This document shows positions 45,818 through 53,347 of a DNA stretch of 64,000 nucleotides, piece after piece. A program made the position numbers and the translations under genes. The stretch's first letter is position 1. Every line of letters starts with the position of its first letter. Origin of the DNA: JBFMCT01 sp046565765 (lineage in GTDB: Bacteria > Actinomycetota > Acidimicrobiia > Acidimicrobiales > AC-14); assembly GCA_046565765.1 (NCBI GenBank), contig JBKHXX010000033.1, forward strand, positions 16,289 to 80,288. Direction: 5' to 3'. Under the pieces are notes generated by a model that saw only the letters and a list, made by a program, of their open reading frames with translations, made no database searches and had not been told where the DNA came from.

Positions 45818-47548
45818 CTACCCGACGCCCGCGGGGGTGCGGGGCTCGGTGCCGACCCGCCGCTCGGGCGGCCGGCCCCGCTTGGCCAGAGTGGCGGCGA
45901 GGAGCAGGGCCAGGGCCACGACGGCCAGGCCCGCCACTGCGGCCACGATGACCTTGGCCGTCACCGGCCACCCTCCGCCGCCGAGGGCCTCGAACTGGGC
46001 CACGCCGGCGAAGATGTCCTGCACGCCGGCGCCGAACTCGCTGTTGATGGCGTCGGCCCCGCCCTCGCTGTTGCGGGTGTCGTCCCACCCGAACACCGCC
46101 AGCTCGTTGGTGGATGCGATGCCGATGGGCGAGGTCACGTCGAAGTTGACCGCCCACACCCCGTAGGTGCGGTTGATGGGCCGGTCGCTGATGGCCGTGT
46201 TCCTGGACCAGGTCTCGCCGCCGTCTTCGGAGTAGGCGTAGTACACGCTGTTGGCCCGGATCCCCGGATCGTCACGGGTGTCGAACCAGGCGGCGTCCAA
46301 CCGGCCGTTCGGGGCCGCCGAGATGCTGGGGTTGAACTGCGCCACCATCTGGGCGGGAGCGTCGTCGGTGATGTTCTTGGGCTCGGTCCACGTCTTGCCG
46401 CCGTCGGTGGACCGCTGGACCATGATGTCGCCGTTGCCCGAGGTGGTGGTGGTGGGGTTGCGGCCGAAGATCATCACCAGGCTTCCCTCGGGCCCGCCCT
46501 GCTTCGTCCAGGTCACCCGGGAAGCTGCGCCGACCGTGTAGTCGGTGACCCGGTTGGTGGTCCAGGTCTGGCCCCGGTCGGTGGAGACGGAGACGAAGGT
46601 CGACGGGGCCACGGGCTGGTCGGCGGCCTGGTTGGACTGGGCTGAACGCCACACCGCGTAGACCTTGCCCTTGTCGTCGACCGTCAGGCGGGCGTTCGTG
46701 CCGCCGAAGTTCACCTCCTGGTTGGGGGTGGCGCGGCGGGACCCAGCGGCCGGCGTGGTGGTGCTGGTGGTCGTGGTGCCAGGGCCCACGGTGGTGGTGG
46801 TGGCCGAGCTGAACGACTCCTGGCGCACTGCGTCGGTCCAGACTCCCCTGCTGAGGTCGACGGGCGCCCCGAACGTGCGGCCCCCGTCGGTGGAGACCGC
46901 CACCATCGGCCGCGCCGGCTCCTGGTTGGGGGCGACCATGTTGGGCTGGGTGCGGGTGAAGGCGGCGTAGACGATGTCGTTGCTGCCGCTCTTGGCGTCC
47001 ACCGCGATCGACGACGGGCGGAACTGCTCGACCGCCTCGCCCTCCTTGCCCCGGACGGGGCTGATGATCGTGCTCTGCCAGCTGTCACCGAGGTTGTCGG
47101 TGCGGGACACGATGGGCGCCATGTTCCCTTGGCGGGGGCCGCCGTCACGGTCGTCCCAGCCGGTGAGGGACACGTAGGCGTTGCCGCTGCGGCCCATGGC
47201 GGCCTGGGCCGCCCAGTTGCTCCATACGCAGTTGGCGTAGTCGTTGGGCGACGGCAGCTCCCGCGCCTGCGACCAGGTGGCGCCCCCGTCGGTGGAGTAG
47301 ACGAGCCCGCAGCGCCGGCTCCGCAGCTCGGCGGCGATGCCCACGATCCTCTTCGAGTCGTTAGGGTCGGCCGCCAGATAGGGCGACGAGTAGAGCCGAG
47401 CCGGGCTCAGGTCGTTCTTCGTGACGTGAAAGGGCTTGGTGACGACCGGCGCGTCTACCGCCGATGCCGCCGCGGGCAGCACGAGGATTCCTCCTGCGAG
47501 CGCGGCTCCAAGAGCCCGTTTGTACGTGAATGCCGCCCCTCGCCGCAT
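45818..47548 (-). CDS. Secreted, membrane-anchored BNR/sialidase-fold protein
   Basis: 576 residues. A signal peptide (ALGAALAGGILVLPAAASA) leads a beta-propeller with at least five Asp-box repeats: STDGGATW, STDGGRTF, STDRGQTW, STDGGKTW and SEDGGETW. A Thr-rich insert lies near residues 250-270. A C-terminal membrane helix (VIVAAVAGLAVVALALLLAA) with a basic end anchors it. The fold is that of sialidases and related propellers; I cannot see a full sialidase active site, so enzyme activity is uncertain. It is external. Start ATG 47548. The 99-bp upstream gap contains TTGACG and the palindrome CCGCTAGCGG, without a convincing -10. Confidence 0.8.
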   Translation of the reverse strand: MRRGAAFTYKRALGAALAGGILVLPAAASAVDAPVVTKPFHVTKNDLSPARLYSSPYLAADPNDSKRIVGIAAELRSRRCGLVYSTDGGATWSQARELPSPNDYANCVWSNWAAQAAMGRSGNAYVSLTGWDDRDGGPRQGNMAPIVSRTDNLGDSWQSTIISPVRGKEGEAVEQFRPSSIAVDAKSGSNDIVYAAFTRTQPNMVAPNQEPARPMVAVSTDGGRTFGAPVDLSRGVWTDAVRQESFSSATTTTVGPGTTTTSTTTPAAGSRRATPNQEVNFGGTNARLTVDDKGKVYAVWRSAQSNQAADQPVAPSTFVSVSTDRGQTWTTNRVTDYTVGAASRVTWTKQGGPEGSLVMIFGRNPTTTTSGNGDIMVQRSTDGGKTWTEPKNITDDAPAQMVAQFNPSISAAPNGRLDAAWFDTRDDPGIRANSVYYAYSEDGGETWSRNTAISDRPINRTYGVWAVNFDVTSPIGIASTNELAVFGWDDTRNSEGGADAINSEFGAGVQDIFAGVAQFEALGGGGWPVTAKVIVAAVAGLAVVALALLLAATLAKRGRPPERRVGTEPRTPAGVG

Positions 47549-47647
47549 GCGCCGCCCCCCGTATAGCCGCCGTTCGTGTTGTGCGGGAGATGATCCAGCC
47601 CGCTAGCGGAGCGCGTCAATAACTGTGAGAAGGCTCTAGTCGTGGCG

Positions 47648-48874
47648 TCAGCGGAGGGCGGCGGCCGGGATCACCACGTCGATGGTGGTGCCCCGTCCGG
47701 GACGTGAGGTGACGGTGAGGCGGGCGCCGATGAGCTCGGCCCGTTCCCGCATCCCGACCATCCCGTAGGCGCCCCGGTCCTCCGCCACGGCCATCCACTC
47801 GTCGGGCAGGCCGCTGCCGTCGTCGGCCACGGTGAGCGTGGCCCCGTCCTCGCTCGGCCCGAACTGCATGACGACCCGGGTGGCCTGGGCGTGCTTGGCC
47901 ACGTTGTGGAGCGCCTCCTGGGCGATGCGGTACACCGCCATCTCCACGTGGGGGGGCATGTCGACGGCGGTGACGGCGACGTCCACCTCCAACCCCTCCA
48001 GCGACCGGGCCAGGCTCTCCAGGCCGGGGCCCAGGCCCAGGTCGTCGAGGACGGCGGGCCGCAGCCCGGTGATGGCGCCCCGGGCCTCGTCGAGGGCGCC
48101 GGTGGCCAGCTCCTTGGCCGCCGCCAGCTCGGTCGCCAACCGGGCCGGGTCGGCGGCGCCGTTCCCTCCGATGGCGTCCTCGGCGGCCAGCAGGTGGTAC
48201 CAGAGGCTGATCAGGCGCTGGCTGATCCCGTCGTGGATCTCGCCGGCCAGGCGGCGGCGCTCCAGCTCCTGGGCCTCGACGGTGCGGGCCGCGAACGACT
48301 CGAGCGTCTCCTCCCGCTCGGCCAGCCGAGCGTAGAGACGGGCGTTCTCCACCGCCCGGCCCATGAGATTGGCGACGTCGGAGAGGAGCGCAACATCCGA
48401 GTCGTCCCACACCCTGGCTTCCTTGGCATGGACGTTCAGGACACCCACCACCGAGCCGCGGACGAGCATCGGCACCGACAGCATGGACGTGTAGTCCTCG
48501 CCCCGGAGGGCGGGGATGTACTTGTAGCGGGGGTCGTCCCATTTGTTGGGGACGACCGCCGGCTCGGCGTGCTGGGCGACCCACCCGGCGATGCCTTCCC
48601 CCACCAGCAGCTCCACCTGGCCGACCACCTCGTCGAAGGGGGGCGTCGCCCCCACCAGCTGGACGCGCCTGCCCTCCTCGTCGACCACGTGGACGAAGCA
48701 CACGTCGGCGCCCGTGGCCTCCGTCATCAGGACGGCGACGCGCTGGGTCACCTCGTGGAGGTCGAGGTCGGCCGACATGGCCTCGATGATGCGGCGCAGC
48801 AGCCGGTTCTCGACCAGGCGGTCGGCGCCCGCCAGAAACGGGCCGTCGGAGGGAGGCAGCGGGATCTCGCTCAG
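47648..48874 (-). CDS. GAF-domain histidine kinase (NarX/DevS-like), apparent CTG start
   Basis: 408 residues if it starts at CTG 48874. A GAF domain (TEATGADVCFVHVVDEEG, YTSMLSVPMLVRG, VGVLNVHA) fills about residues 40-185. A coiled linker, HisKA_3 (LAGEIHDGISQRL, phospho-acceptor His near 213) and HATPase (AQEALHNVAKHA, VADDGSGLP) follow. It should phosphorylate the NarL-type regulator just upstream. No ATG, GTG or TTG exists in this frame before ATG 48778, yet the conserved helix NRLLRRIIEAM lies upstream of that. CTG 48874 overlaps the regulator stop as CTGA with AAGGGG 8 bases before. No TM helix; cytoplasmic. Confidence 0.85.
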   Translation of the reverse strand: MSEIPLPPSDGPFLAGADRLVENRLLRRIIEAMSADLDLHEVTQRVAVLMTEATGADVCFVHVVDEEGRRVQLVGATPPFDEVVGQVELLVGEGIAGWVAQHAEPAVVPNKWDDPRYKYIPALRGEDYTSMLSVPMLVRGSVVGVLNVHAKEARVWDDSDVALLSDVANLMGRAVENARLYARLAEREETLESFAARTVEAQELERRRLAGEIHDGISQRLISLWYHLLAAEDAIGGNGAADPARLATELAAAKELATGALDEARGAITGLRPAVLDDLGLGPGLESLARSLEGLEVDVAVTAVDMPPHVEMAVYRIAQEALHNVAKHAQATRVVMQFGPSEDGATLTVADDGSGLPDEWMAVAEDRGAYGMVGMRERAELIGARLTVTSRPGRGTTIDVVIPAAALR

Positions 48875-49554
48875 TGGAACACCCCTTCCCGAAGGGCGGC
48901 GGCGATCGCCTGGGCCCGGTCGGAGACCTCGAGCTTGCGGTAGATGGCCTGGGTGTGGCTCTTGACCGTCTCCTCGCCGATGTAGAGACGCTGGGCGATG
49001 GCCCGGTTGGACAGCCCGCGGACCATCAACCCGAGCACCTCGCTCTCCCGTTGGGTGAGCCCGAAACGGGCCCCGGGCCAGAACTCCCCGCTCTGCAGCC
49101 TGGCTGCGGTCATCGCCACTCTCCCCGCGAGGGCGGCGTCGACCGCCACCTCGCCCTCCATCACGCGGTCGAGATGCTCGACCAGCTCCGCTGCCGTGGT
49201 GGTCTTGAGCAGGAAGCCGGAGGCTCCCATCCGCAAGGCCTGGAACAGGTACTGCTCGTCGTCGTAGACGGTGAAGAACACGACCCGCACGGCCGGGAAC
49301 TGCTCGACGATGTCGCGGCAGAGGTCGAGGCCGCTGGCGCCCCGAAGGCGGATGTCGCACAGGACCACGTCGGGCTTGAGCTCGCCGGTGAGCTTGAGGG
49401 CGTCGGTCGCGCTGGTGGTGGAGCCGACGATCTCCACGCGCTCCCGCTGCGATGCGAGCATGGAGTGCAGGCCGTCGAGCACCACCTGGTGGTCGTCGAC
49501 CAGCAGCAGGCGGACGGGCTGGCGCCCGGCGGGAGCGGAAGCGGGCTCACTCAC
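48871..49554 (-). CDS. NarL/LuxR-family response regulator
   Basis: 227 residues: receiver (LLVDDHQVVLDGL, phospho-acceptor Asp in VLCDIRLRG near residue 63, switch Lys in FLLKTTT) and a C-terminal LuxR helix-turn-helix (LTQRESEVLGLMVRGLSNRA, ETVKSHTQAIYRKL). It pairs with the GAF histidine kinase whose apparent CTG start overlaps its TGA. Start GTG 49554. Upstream, 141 bp separate it from the divergent rpe gene. The pair resembles DevR/DevS-type actinobacterial systems in layout; the signal is unknown. Confidence 0.92.
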   Translation of the reverse strand: MSEPASAPAGRQPVRLLLVDDHQVVLDGLHSMLASQRERVEIVGSTTSATDALKLTGELKPDVVLCDIRLRGASGLDLCRDIVEQFPAVRVVFFTVYDDEQYLFQALRMGASGFLLKTTTAAELVEHLDRVMEGEVAVDAALAGRVAMTAARLQSGEFWPGARFGLTQRESEVLGLMVRGLSNRAIAQRLYIGEETVKSHTQAIYRKLEVSDRAQAIAAALREGVFH

Positions 49555-49695
49555 GATCCCACCACGCTATACGGCGACCGGGACCGCTCCCCCCCGGAAC
49601 TCCCCGGCCGAGGGATGCACGGCGTGCGGTCAAGTCGTAAGGTTCGCCTCCCAGGACCTGGACTGTGGTACTTCGCGCCCGAAAGGCCATGCAGA

Positions 49696-50382
49696 ATGAG
49701 CGAGCAAGCCCGATTCGAGATCGTTCCGTCGGTGCTGCCGGCCGACTTCGCCCGCCTGGGCGAAGAGGTCTCGGCCCTCGAGGCCGCCGGGGTCGACCGC
49801 ATCCAGTTCGACGTCATGGACGGGGTGTTCGTACCCAACCTGACCTTCGGCCCGGACGTGATCGCGGCCGCCCGCAAACACTGCTCGGTGCCGTTCGAGG
49901 CGCACCTCATGGTGGTGGAGCCGGACCGGCTCATGCACCGCTATGTCGAGGCCGGCTGCGAGCTGGTCATCGTCCACGCCGAGGCCTGCACCCACCTCCA
50001 CAAGACATTGGCCGCCATCCGGGAGATGGGGGCCAAGTCCTCGGTGGCCTTGAACCCCCACACCCCCCTCGACGTGGTGCGCCACGTGCTCGACCTGACC
50101 GACATGGTGCTGGTGATGACCGTGAACCCCGGCTTCGGAGGCCAGGACTACATCGCCACCATGGAGCCCAAGATCCGGGCCACGAGGGAGCTCATCGCCG
50201 AGTCGGGCTTCAAGATCGACCTCGAGGTCGACGGTGGCATCAACGAGAAGACGGTGGCGGGGGCGGCGGCGGCCGGGGCCAACATCCTCGTGGCCGGCTC
50301 CGGGTTGTACAAGCATCCCGACGGGCTGGAGGCGGCCGTGTCGTCACTGCGCAAGCTGGCGGAAGAGGCGGTGGCGGCGTGA
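49696..50382 (+). CDS. rpe: Ribulose-phosphate 3-epimerase
   Basis: 228 residues, a TIM barrel with the Rpe signatures: IVPSVLPADFARLGEEV, IQFDVMDGVFVPNLTFGPDV, FEAHLMVVEPD, VNPGFGGQDYI and EVDGGINEKTV. Metal ligands (His in AHLMV, Asp in DVMDG, His in VIVHAE, Asp in DGGIN) are present. It interconverts ribulose-5-phosphate and xylulose-5-phosphate in the pentose phosphate and Calvin cycles. Start ATG 49696 has GAAAGG about 9 bases upstream. Its TGA overlaps the prk GTG, so the two are coupled. Confidence 0.95.
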   Translation: MSEQARFEIVPSVLPADFARLGEEVSALEAAGVDRIQFDVMDGVFVPNLTFGPDVIAAARKHCSVPFEAHLMVVEPDRLMHRYVEAGCELVIVHAEACTHLHKTLAAIREMGAKSSVALNPHTPLDVVRHVLDLTDMVLVMTVNPGFGGQDYIATMEPKIRATRELIAESGFKIDLEVDGGINEKTVAGAAAAGANILVAGSGLYKHPDGLEAAVSSLRKLAEEAVAA

Positions 50383-51476
50383 GCACCGTGAGCAACGTCA
50401 CCATGCACCGGGGCCTGCGCTCCAACGGCAACGGCGGGGCCCAGCGCCCGATCATGCTGGCCATCGCCGGCGACAGCGCAGCCGGCAAGACCACCATCAC
50501 CAAGGGGCTGGTGGAGGCCCTGGGGCCGGAGCGGATCACGTCGATCTGCGTGGACGACTACCACCGCTACGACCGGGTCGAGCGGAAGGAGAAGCCGTTC
50601 ACGCCCCTGCACCCCGAGTGCAACTACATGGACATCATGGAGCAGCACCTCCAGCTGCTGGCCATGGGCAACCCCATCCTGAAGCCCGTCTACAACCACT
50701 CCGACGGCACCCTCGACCGGCCCGTGCTGGTGGAGCCCCGGGAGTTCGTGATCATCGAGGGCCTGCTCCCGCTCCACACCAAGCTGTCGCGGGCCTGCTT
50801 CGACGCCACCGTCTACCTCGACCCCCCCGAGCCGGTGCGCTTCCAGTGGAAGGTCAGCCGGGACACGGCCAAGCGCGGCTACGAGCCCGAGGAGGTCAAG
50901 AAGGACCTGGCCAAGCGGGAGGTCGAGTCGGCCGCCTTCATCCGCCCCCAGCGGGCCAACGCCGACATCGTCGTGCGCTTCGGGCCCATCGAGGGTCGTG
51001 ACCAGCTGCCGGACGGGCTGACCCACGCATTCGCCCCCGGCCCGCCCAAGGCCGAGGCGGCCAACAACCTCGACGCCTACCGGGACGAGTGCTCTGAGGC
51101 CTTCGAGGACCACTGGGAGGCCATGGAGAAGTGGAAGGCGGCCGACCAGACGCCGCTGTCGGCCACCCTCCTCCTGCGCCCGACGATCGAGCACCCCAGC
51201 CTCAGCCGCATCCTCACCGACGACCACCGCGAAGCCATGCACCTGAAGCTGGCAAGGGACGAGTTCGACAAGCCGGTCGACGCCCTCCACATCCACTCCT
51301 ACGCCGAGCGGGACGTCACCCGCGAGGTCGAGGAGGAGATCTGGAAGGAGCTGGGGGTGGACGAGTCGGTGCCGGAGTCGCTGGGCACGATCGACCAGGG
51401 CGTCCGCAGCGAACCCCTCGCCATCACCCAGCTCATCCTGCTGTACCACATGTTCCTCGCCCTCAAGGACCGGTAG
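50379..51476 (+). CDS. prk: Phosphoribulokinase
   Basis: 365 residues from GTG 50379 (GTGA overlap with rpe). P-loop GDSAAGKTT lies near residues 31-39, followed by ICVDDYHRYDRVERKE, LKPVYNHSDGTLDRP, VIIEGLLPLHTKL and IRPQRANADIVVRF. These match phosphoribulokinase more closely than uridine kinase. It makes ribulose-1,5-bisphosphate from ribulose-5-phosphate and ATP, the step before RuBisCO. No rbcL or rbcS is in the window. An additional C-terminal region of about 100 residues extends past the core. Coupling to rpe supplies its substrate directly. Confidence 0.9.
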   Translation: MSTVSNVTMHRGLRSNGNGGAQRPIMLAIAGDSAAGKTTITKGLVEALGPERITSICVDDYHRYDRVERKEKPFTPLHPECNYMDIMEQHLQLLAMGNPILKPVYNHSDGTLDRPVLVEPREFVIIEGLLPLHTKLSRACFDATVYLDPPEPVRFQWKVSRDTAKRGYEPEEVKKDLAKREVESAAFIRPQRANADIVVRFGPIEGRDQLPDGLTHAFAPGPPKAEAANNLDAYRDECSEAFEDHWEAMEKWKAADQTPLSATLLLRPTIEHPSLSRILTDDHREAMHLKLARDEFDKPVDALHIHSYAERDVTREVEEEIWKELGVDESVPESLGTIDQGVRSEPLAITQLILLYHMFLALKDR

Positions 51477-51492
51477 CCTTCAAGAAGGCCTG

Positions 51493-51513
51493 CGGCGGCG
51501 ACAGCGGCCGCCG
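51493..51513. terminator. Short hairpin between convergent prk and phosphatase genes
   Basis: CGGCGG and CCGCCG form a 6-bp stem with a 9-base loop in the 46-bp gap between two convergent genes. No T-run is present. The location suits termination, but the hairpin is weak evidence in GC-rich DNA. Confidence 0.25.
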
Positions 51514-51522
51514 GCGATGTGG

Positions 51523-52119
51523 TCAGCCGTCGGGGATGCGCCAGCCGTCGGCTCGTGGTGCCAGGCCGAAGCCTTCGAGGACCGGGCGGCCGTCGCCGCC
51601 CGCCCTGATGGTGGTGATGGACGCCTCCGGCACGAACAGGCGGCCGGCGATCAGGGGCGTGACGTCCAGCGCCCAGGCCACGGCCGCCTTGATCGGTGAG
51701 ACGTGGGTGACGACGATCACGTCCTTCCCGCCGATGAGCGGCAGCAGCTCTTCGCAGGCCTCGGCCACCCGCCGGCTGAGCGAGGCCAGCGACTCGCCGC
51801 CGACCGGGGCCCACTCGAGGTCGCCGGCCCAGCCGGTCCACAGCAGGCCGACGGCCTGGGCGACCGGCCGATCCTCCAACTCGCCGAAGTCCATCTCCAT
51901 CCACCGCCGGTCGATGGTGGGCGTCCCCCGGGCGATCACCTCGGCCGTCTGGCACGCGCGGCGCAGGGGACTGGCGATCACCGCCGCCGCCGGCGGGAGG
52001 CTGCGAGCCGCGACCTCGGCCTGGCGGCGGCCGAGATCGGTCAGTTCGCGGTCGCGCCGGCCCTGCATGAGGCCGGCGGCGTTGCCCGACGTCTGGCCGT
52101 GGCGCAGGAGGTAGAGCAG
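51523..52119 (-). CDS. Histidine phosphatase (phosphoglycerate-mutase-like), apparent CTG start
   Basis: 198 residues if started at CTG 52119. The catalytic RHG motif (LLYLLRHGQTSGNAAG) is in the first dozen residues. The first standard start, ATG 52068, would delete it. After it come the phosphate-pocket IASPLRRACQTAE, EMDFGELED and VVTHVSPIKA (second catalytic His). The catalytic core is complete only with the upstream start. CTG 52119 is 7 bases after the upstream gene's TGA, with AGGGG 3 bases before it. Histidine phosphatases act on phospho-sugars, cobalamin precursors or proteins; the substrate is unknown. Confidence 0.82.
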   Translation of the reverse strand: MLYLLRHGQTSGNAAGLMQGRRDRELTDLGRRQAEVAARSLPPAAAVIASPLRRACQTAEVIARGTPTIDRRWMEMDFGELEDRPVAQAVGLLWTGWAGDLEWAPVGGESLASLSRRVAEACEELLPLIGGKDVIVVTHVSPIKAAVAWALDVTPLIAGRLFVPEASITTIRAGGDGRPVLEGFGLAPRADGWRIPDG

Positions 52120-52126
52120 GTGCCCC

Positions 52127-52615
52127 TCACCCCACCCGGTCTCGGGGCAGGCGGCCGGTGCGGAGGAAGGCCCGGCGGGCGGTGGGGCTCGCCAGCAGGC
52201 CGGAGCGCCACACGAACCAGGCGATGGCCGCCGCCCCCGCCAGCTCCTTGAGGAGGATCGTCGTCGCGCTCTGGTCGAGCGACGGGAGCGGTCCGCCCGG
52301 CATCGCCCCCAGCAACGGCCACAGGAACAGCTCCGGCCGCTCCCACACGTCGTCGACGGCGAGGTGGATCAGCGCGCCGATGGGCAGGAAGAGCCACCGC
52401 CGGCGGGCCGCCCGCCGCCTGCGGGTGGCCAGCATGACGGCGGTGAGCAGGACGGCGGCGGCCACGAGGGTGTGGCCGGCCCCCGCCCGGCCCAGCGGCG
52501 CGTCGACGAGGTCGGGCAGGAGCGCGCCCAGCGCGAGCACCCGGTGGTCGACGGCGGGGTCGTGGAAGACGACCCACGCCACCACGAGGGCGCAGCCCAC
52601 GAACCACAGCAGCAC
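52127..52615 (-). CDS. Small membrane protein, YdjM/DUF457-like
   Basis: 162 residues from GTG 52615 (GGGAG 9 bases upstream). Four hydrophobic helices: FVGCALVVAWVVF, GHTLVAAAVLLTAVMLA, WLFLPIGALIHLAVD and LAGAAAIAWFVW. A conserved-looking LGALLPDLVDAP with GHTL, and LIHLAVDD, match the YdjM/DUF457 pattern of predicted membrane metal-dependent hydrolases. That assignment is tentative. It sits 18 bp after the zinc-ribbon gene and 7 bp before the phosphatase, on one transcript with the PBPs by spacing. Confidence 0.65.
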   Translation of the reverse strand: MLLWFVGCALVVAWVVFHDPAVDHRVLALGALLPDLVDAPLGRAGAGHTLVAAAVLLTAVMLATRRRRAARRRWLFLPIGALIHLAVDDVWERPELFLWPLLGAMPGGPLPSLDQSATTILLKELAGAAAIAWFVWRSGLLASPTARRAFLRTGRLPRDRVG

Positions 52616-52633
52616 GGCGGCGGCGAGCTCCCG

Positions 52634-53347
52634 CTAGCGCACGAGGATGCGCCCGCACTGGTCGCAGCGGATAAGCGTGTCGGGCGGCTCCCTGCGGATG
52701 CGGTCGAGCTCGGTGGCGGGCAGCGTCAAGTGGCAGCCTGCGCAACGGCCCTGCACGAGCCGGGCCGCCCCCACCCCCCCGAGCCGGCGGCGGAGATCCT
52801 CGTAGAGGCGGGTGACGTCGGGCGGCAGACCCTCCGCGGCCCGGGCCCGGGCTTCGACCTCGGCGGCCAACTGGGCGTCGATGGCGGCCTCGTCCTCGGC
52901 CAGGGCGACCCGGAGGCGGCCGCCGTCCTCGTCGAGGCGGGTGCGGGTCGCCTCCAGGTTCCGGATCTCGTCGTCGAGGGGCTCCCGCTCGGTCATGGCC
53001 TCGAGCACGCCGTCCTCGAGGGTGCTGCACCGCCGCCGCAGCGACTCGGCGTCGGCCTGGAGGGCCTGGAGCTCACGGGGAATGGTGATGGCCCCGGAGT
53101 AGAGCCGGCCCTCGATCTCTTTCACCCTGCTCTCCACGCCGGCCAGCTCGTCCTCCAGGCCCCGCTGGCGGCGGGCGACCTCGTCCCGGCGGGCGGTCAC
53201 ATCGGCCAAGGTCCGCTCCAGGCGGGCCAGCTCGTCCTCCAGCCGGGCCAGGTCGGCGAGCTGCGGCAGGCTGGCCCGGCGGTGGCGCAGCTGGTCGACG
53301 GTGGTGTCGTGCCCCTGCACGACCAGGAGGTCGTCGAGGACGCTCAC
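52634..53347 (-). CDS. Coiled-coil protein with C-terminal C4 zinc ribbon
   Basis: 237 residues from GTG 53347, overlapping the PBP stop (GTGA). Residues 20-170 are a long coiled coil (LARLEDELARLERTLADV, RRQRGLEDELAGVESRVKEI). A zinc ribbon with CAGC and CDQC follows near residues 200-230. This is the widespread CT398-like/zinc-ribbon family of bacteria, whose members are thought to be nucleic-acid or scaffold proteins without a settled function. It has no signal peptide. Coupling to a PBP gene is probably positional. Confidence 0.85.
   Translation of the reverse strand: MSVLDDLLVVQGHDTTVDQLRHRRASLPQLADLARLEDELARLERTLADVTARRDEVARRQRGLEDELAGVESRVKEIEGRLYSGAITIPRELQALQADAESLRRRCSTLEDGVLEAMTEREPLDDEIRNLEATRTRLDEDGGRLRVALAEDEAAIDAQLAAEVEARARAAEGLPPDVTRLYEDLRRRLGGVGAARLVQGRCAGCHLTLPATELDRIRREPPDTLIRCDQCGRILVR

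Noticed and set aside
47600..47630. Promoter for the BNR-protein gene (TTGACG with the CCGCTAGCGG palindrome)
   Set aside because: No acceptable -10 sequence at the right spacing, so not listed as a feature.
50379..51476. Uridine kinase instead of phosphoribulokinase
   Set aside because: The DDYHRYDRVERKE, PVYNHSDG and QRANADIV segments match phosphoribulokinase better.
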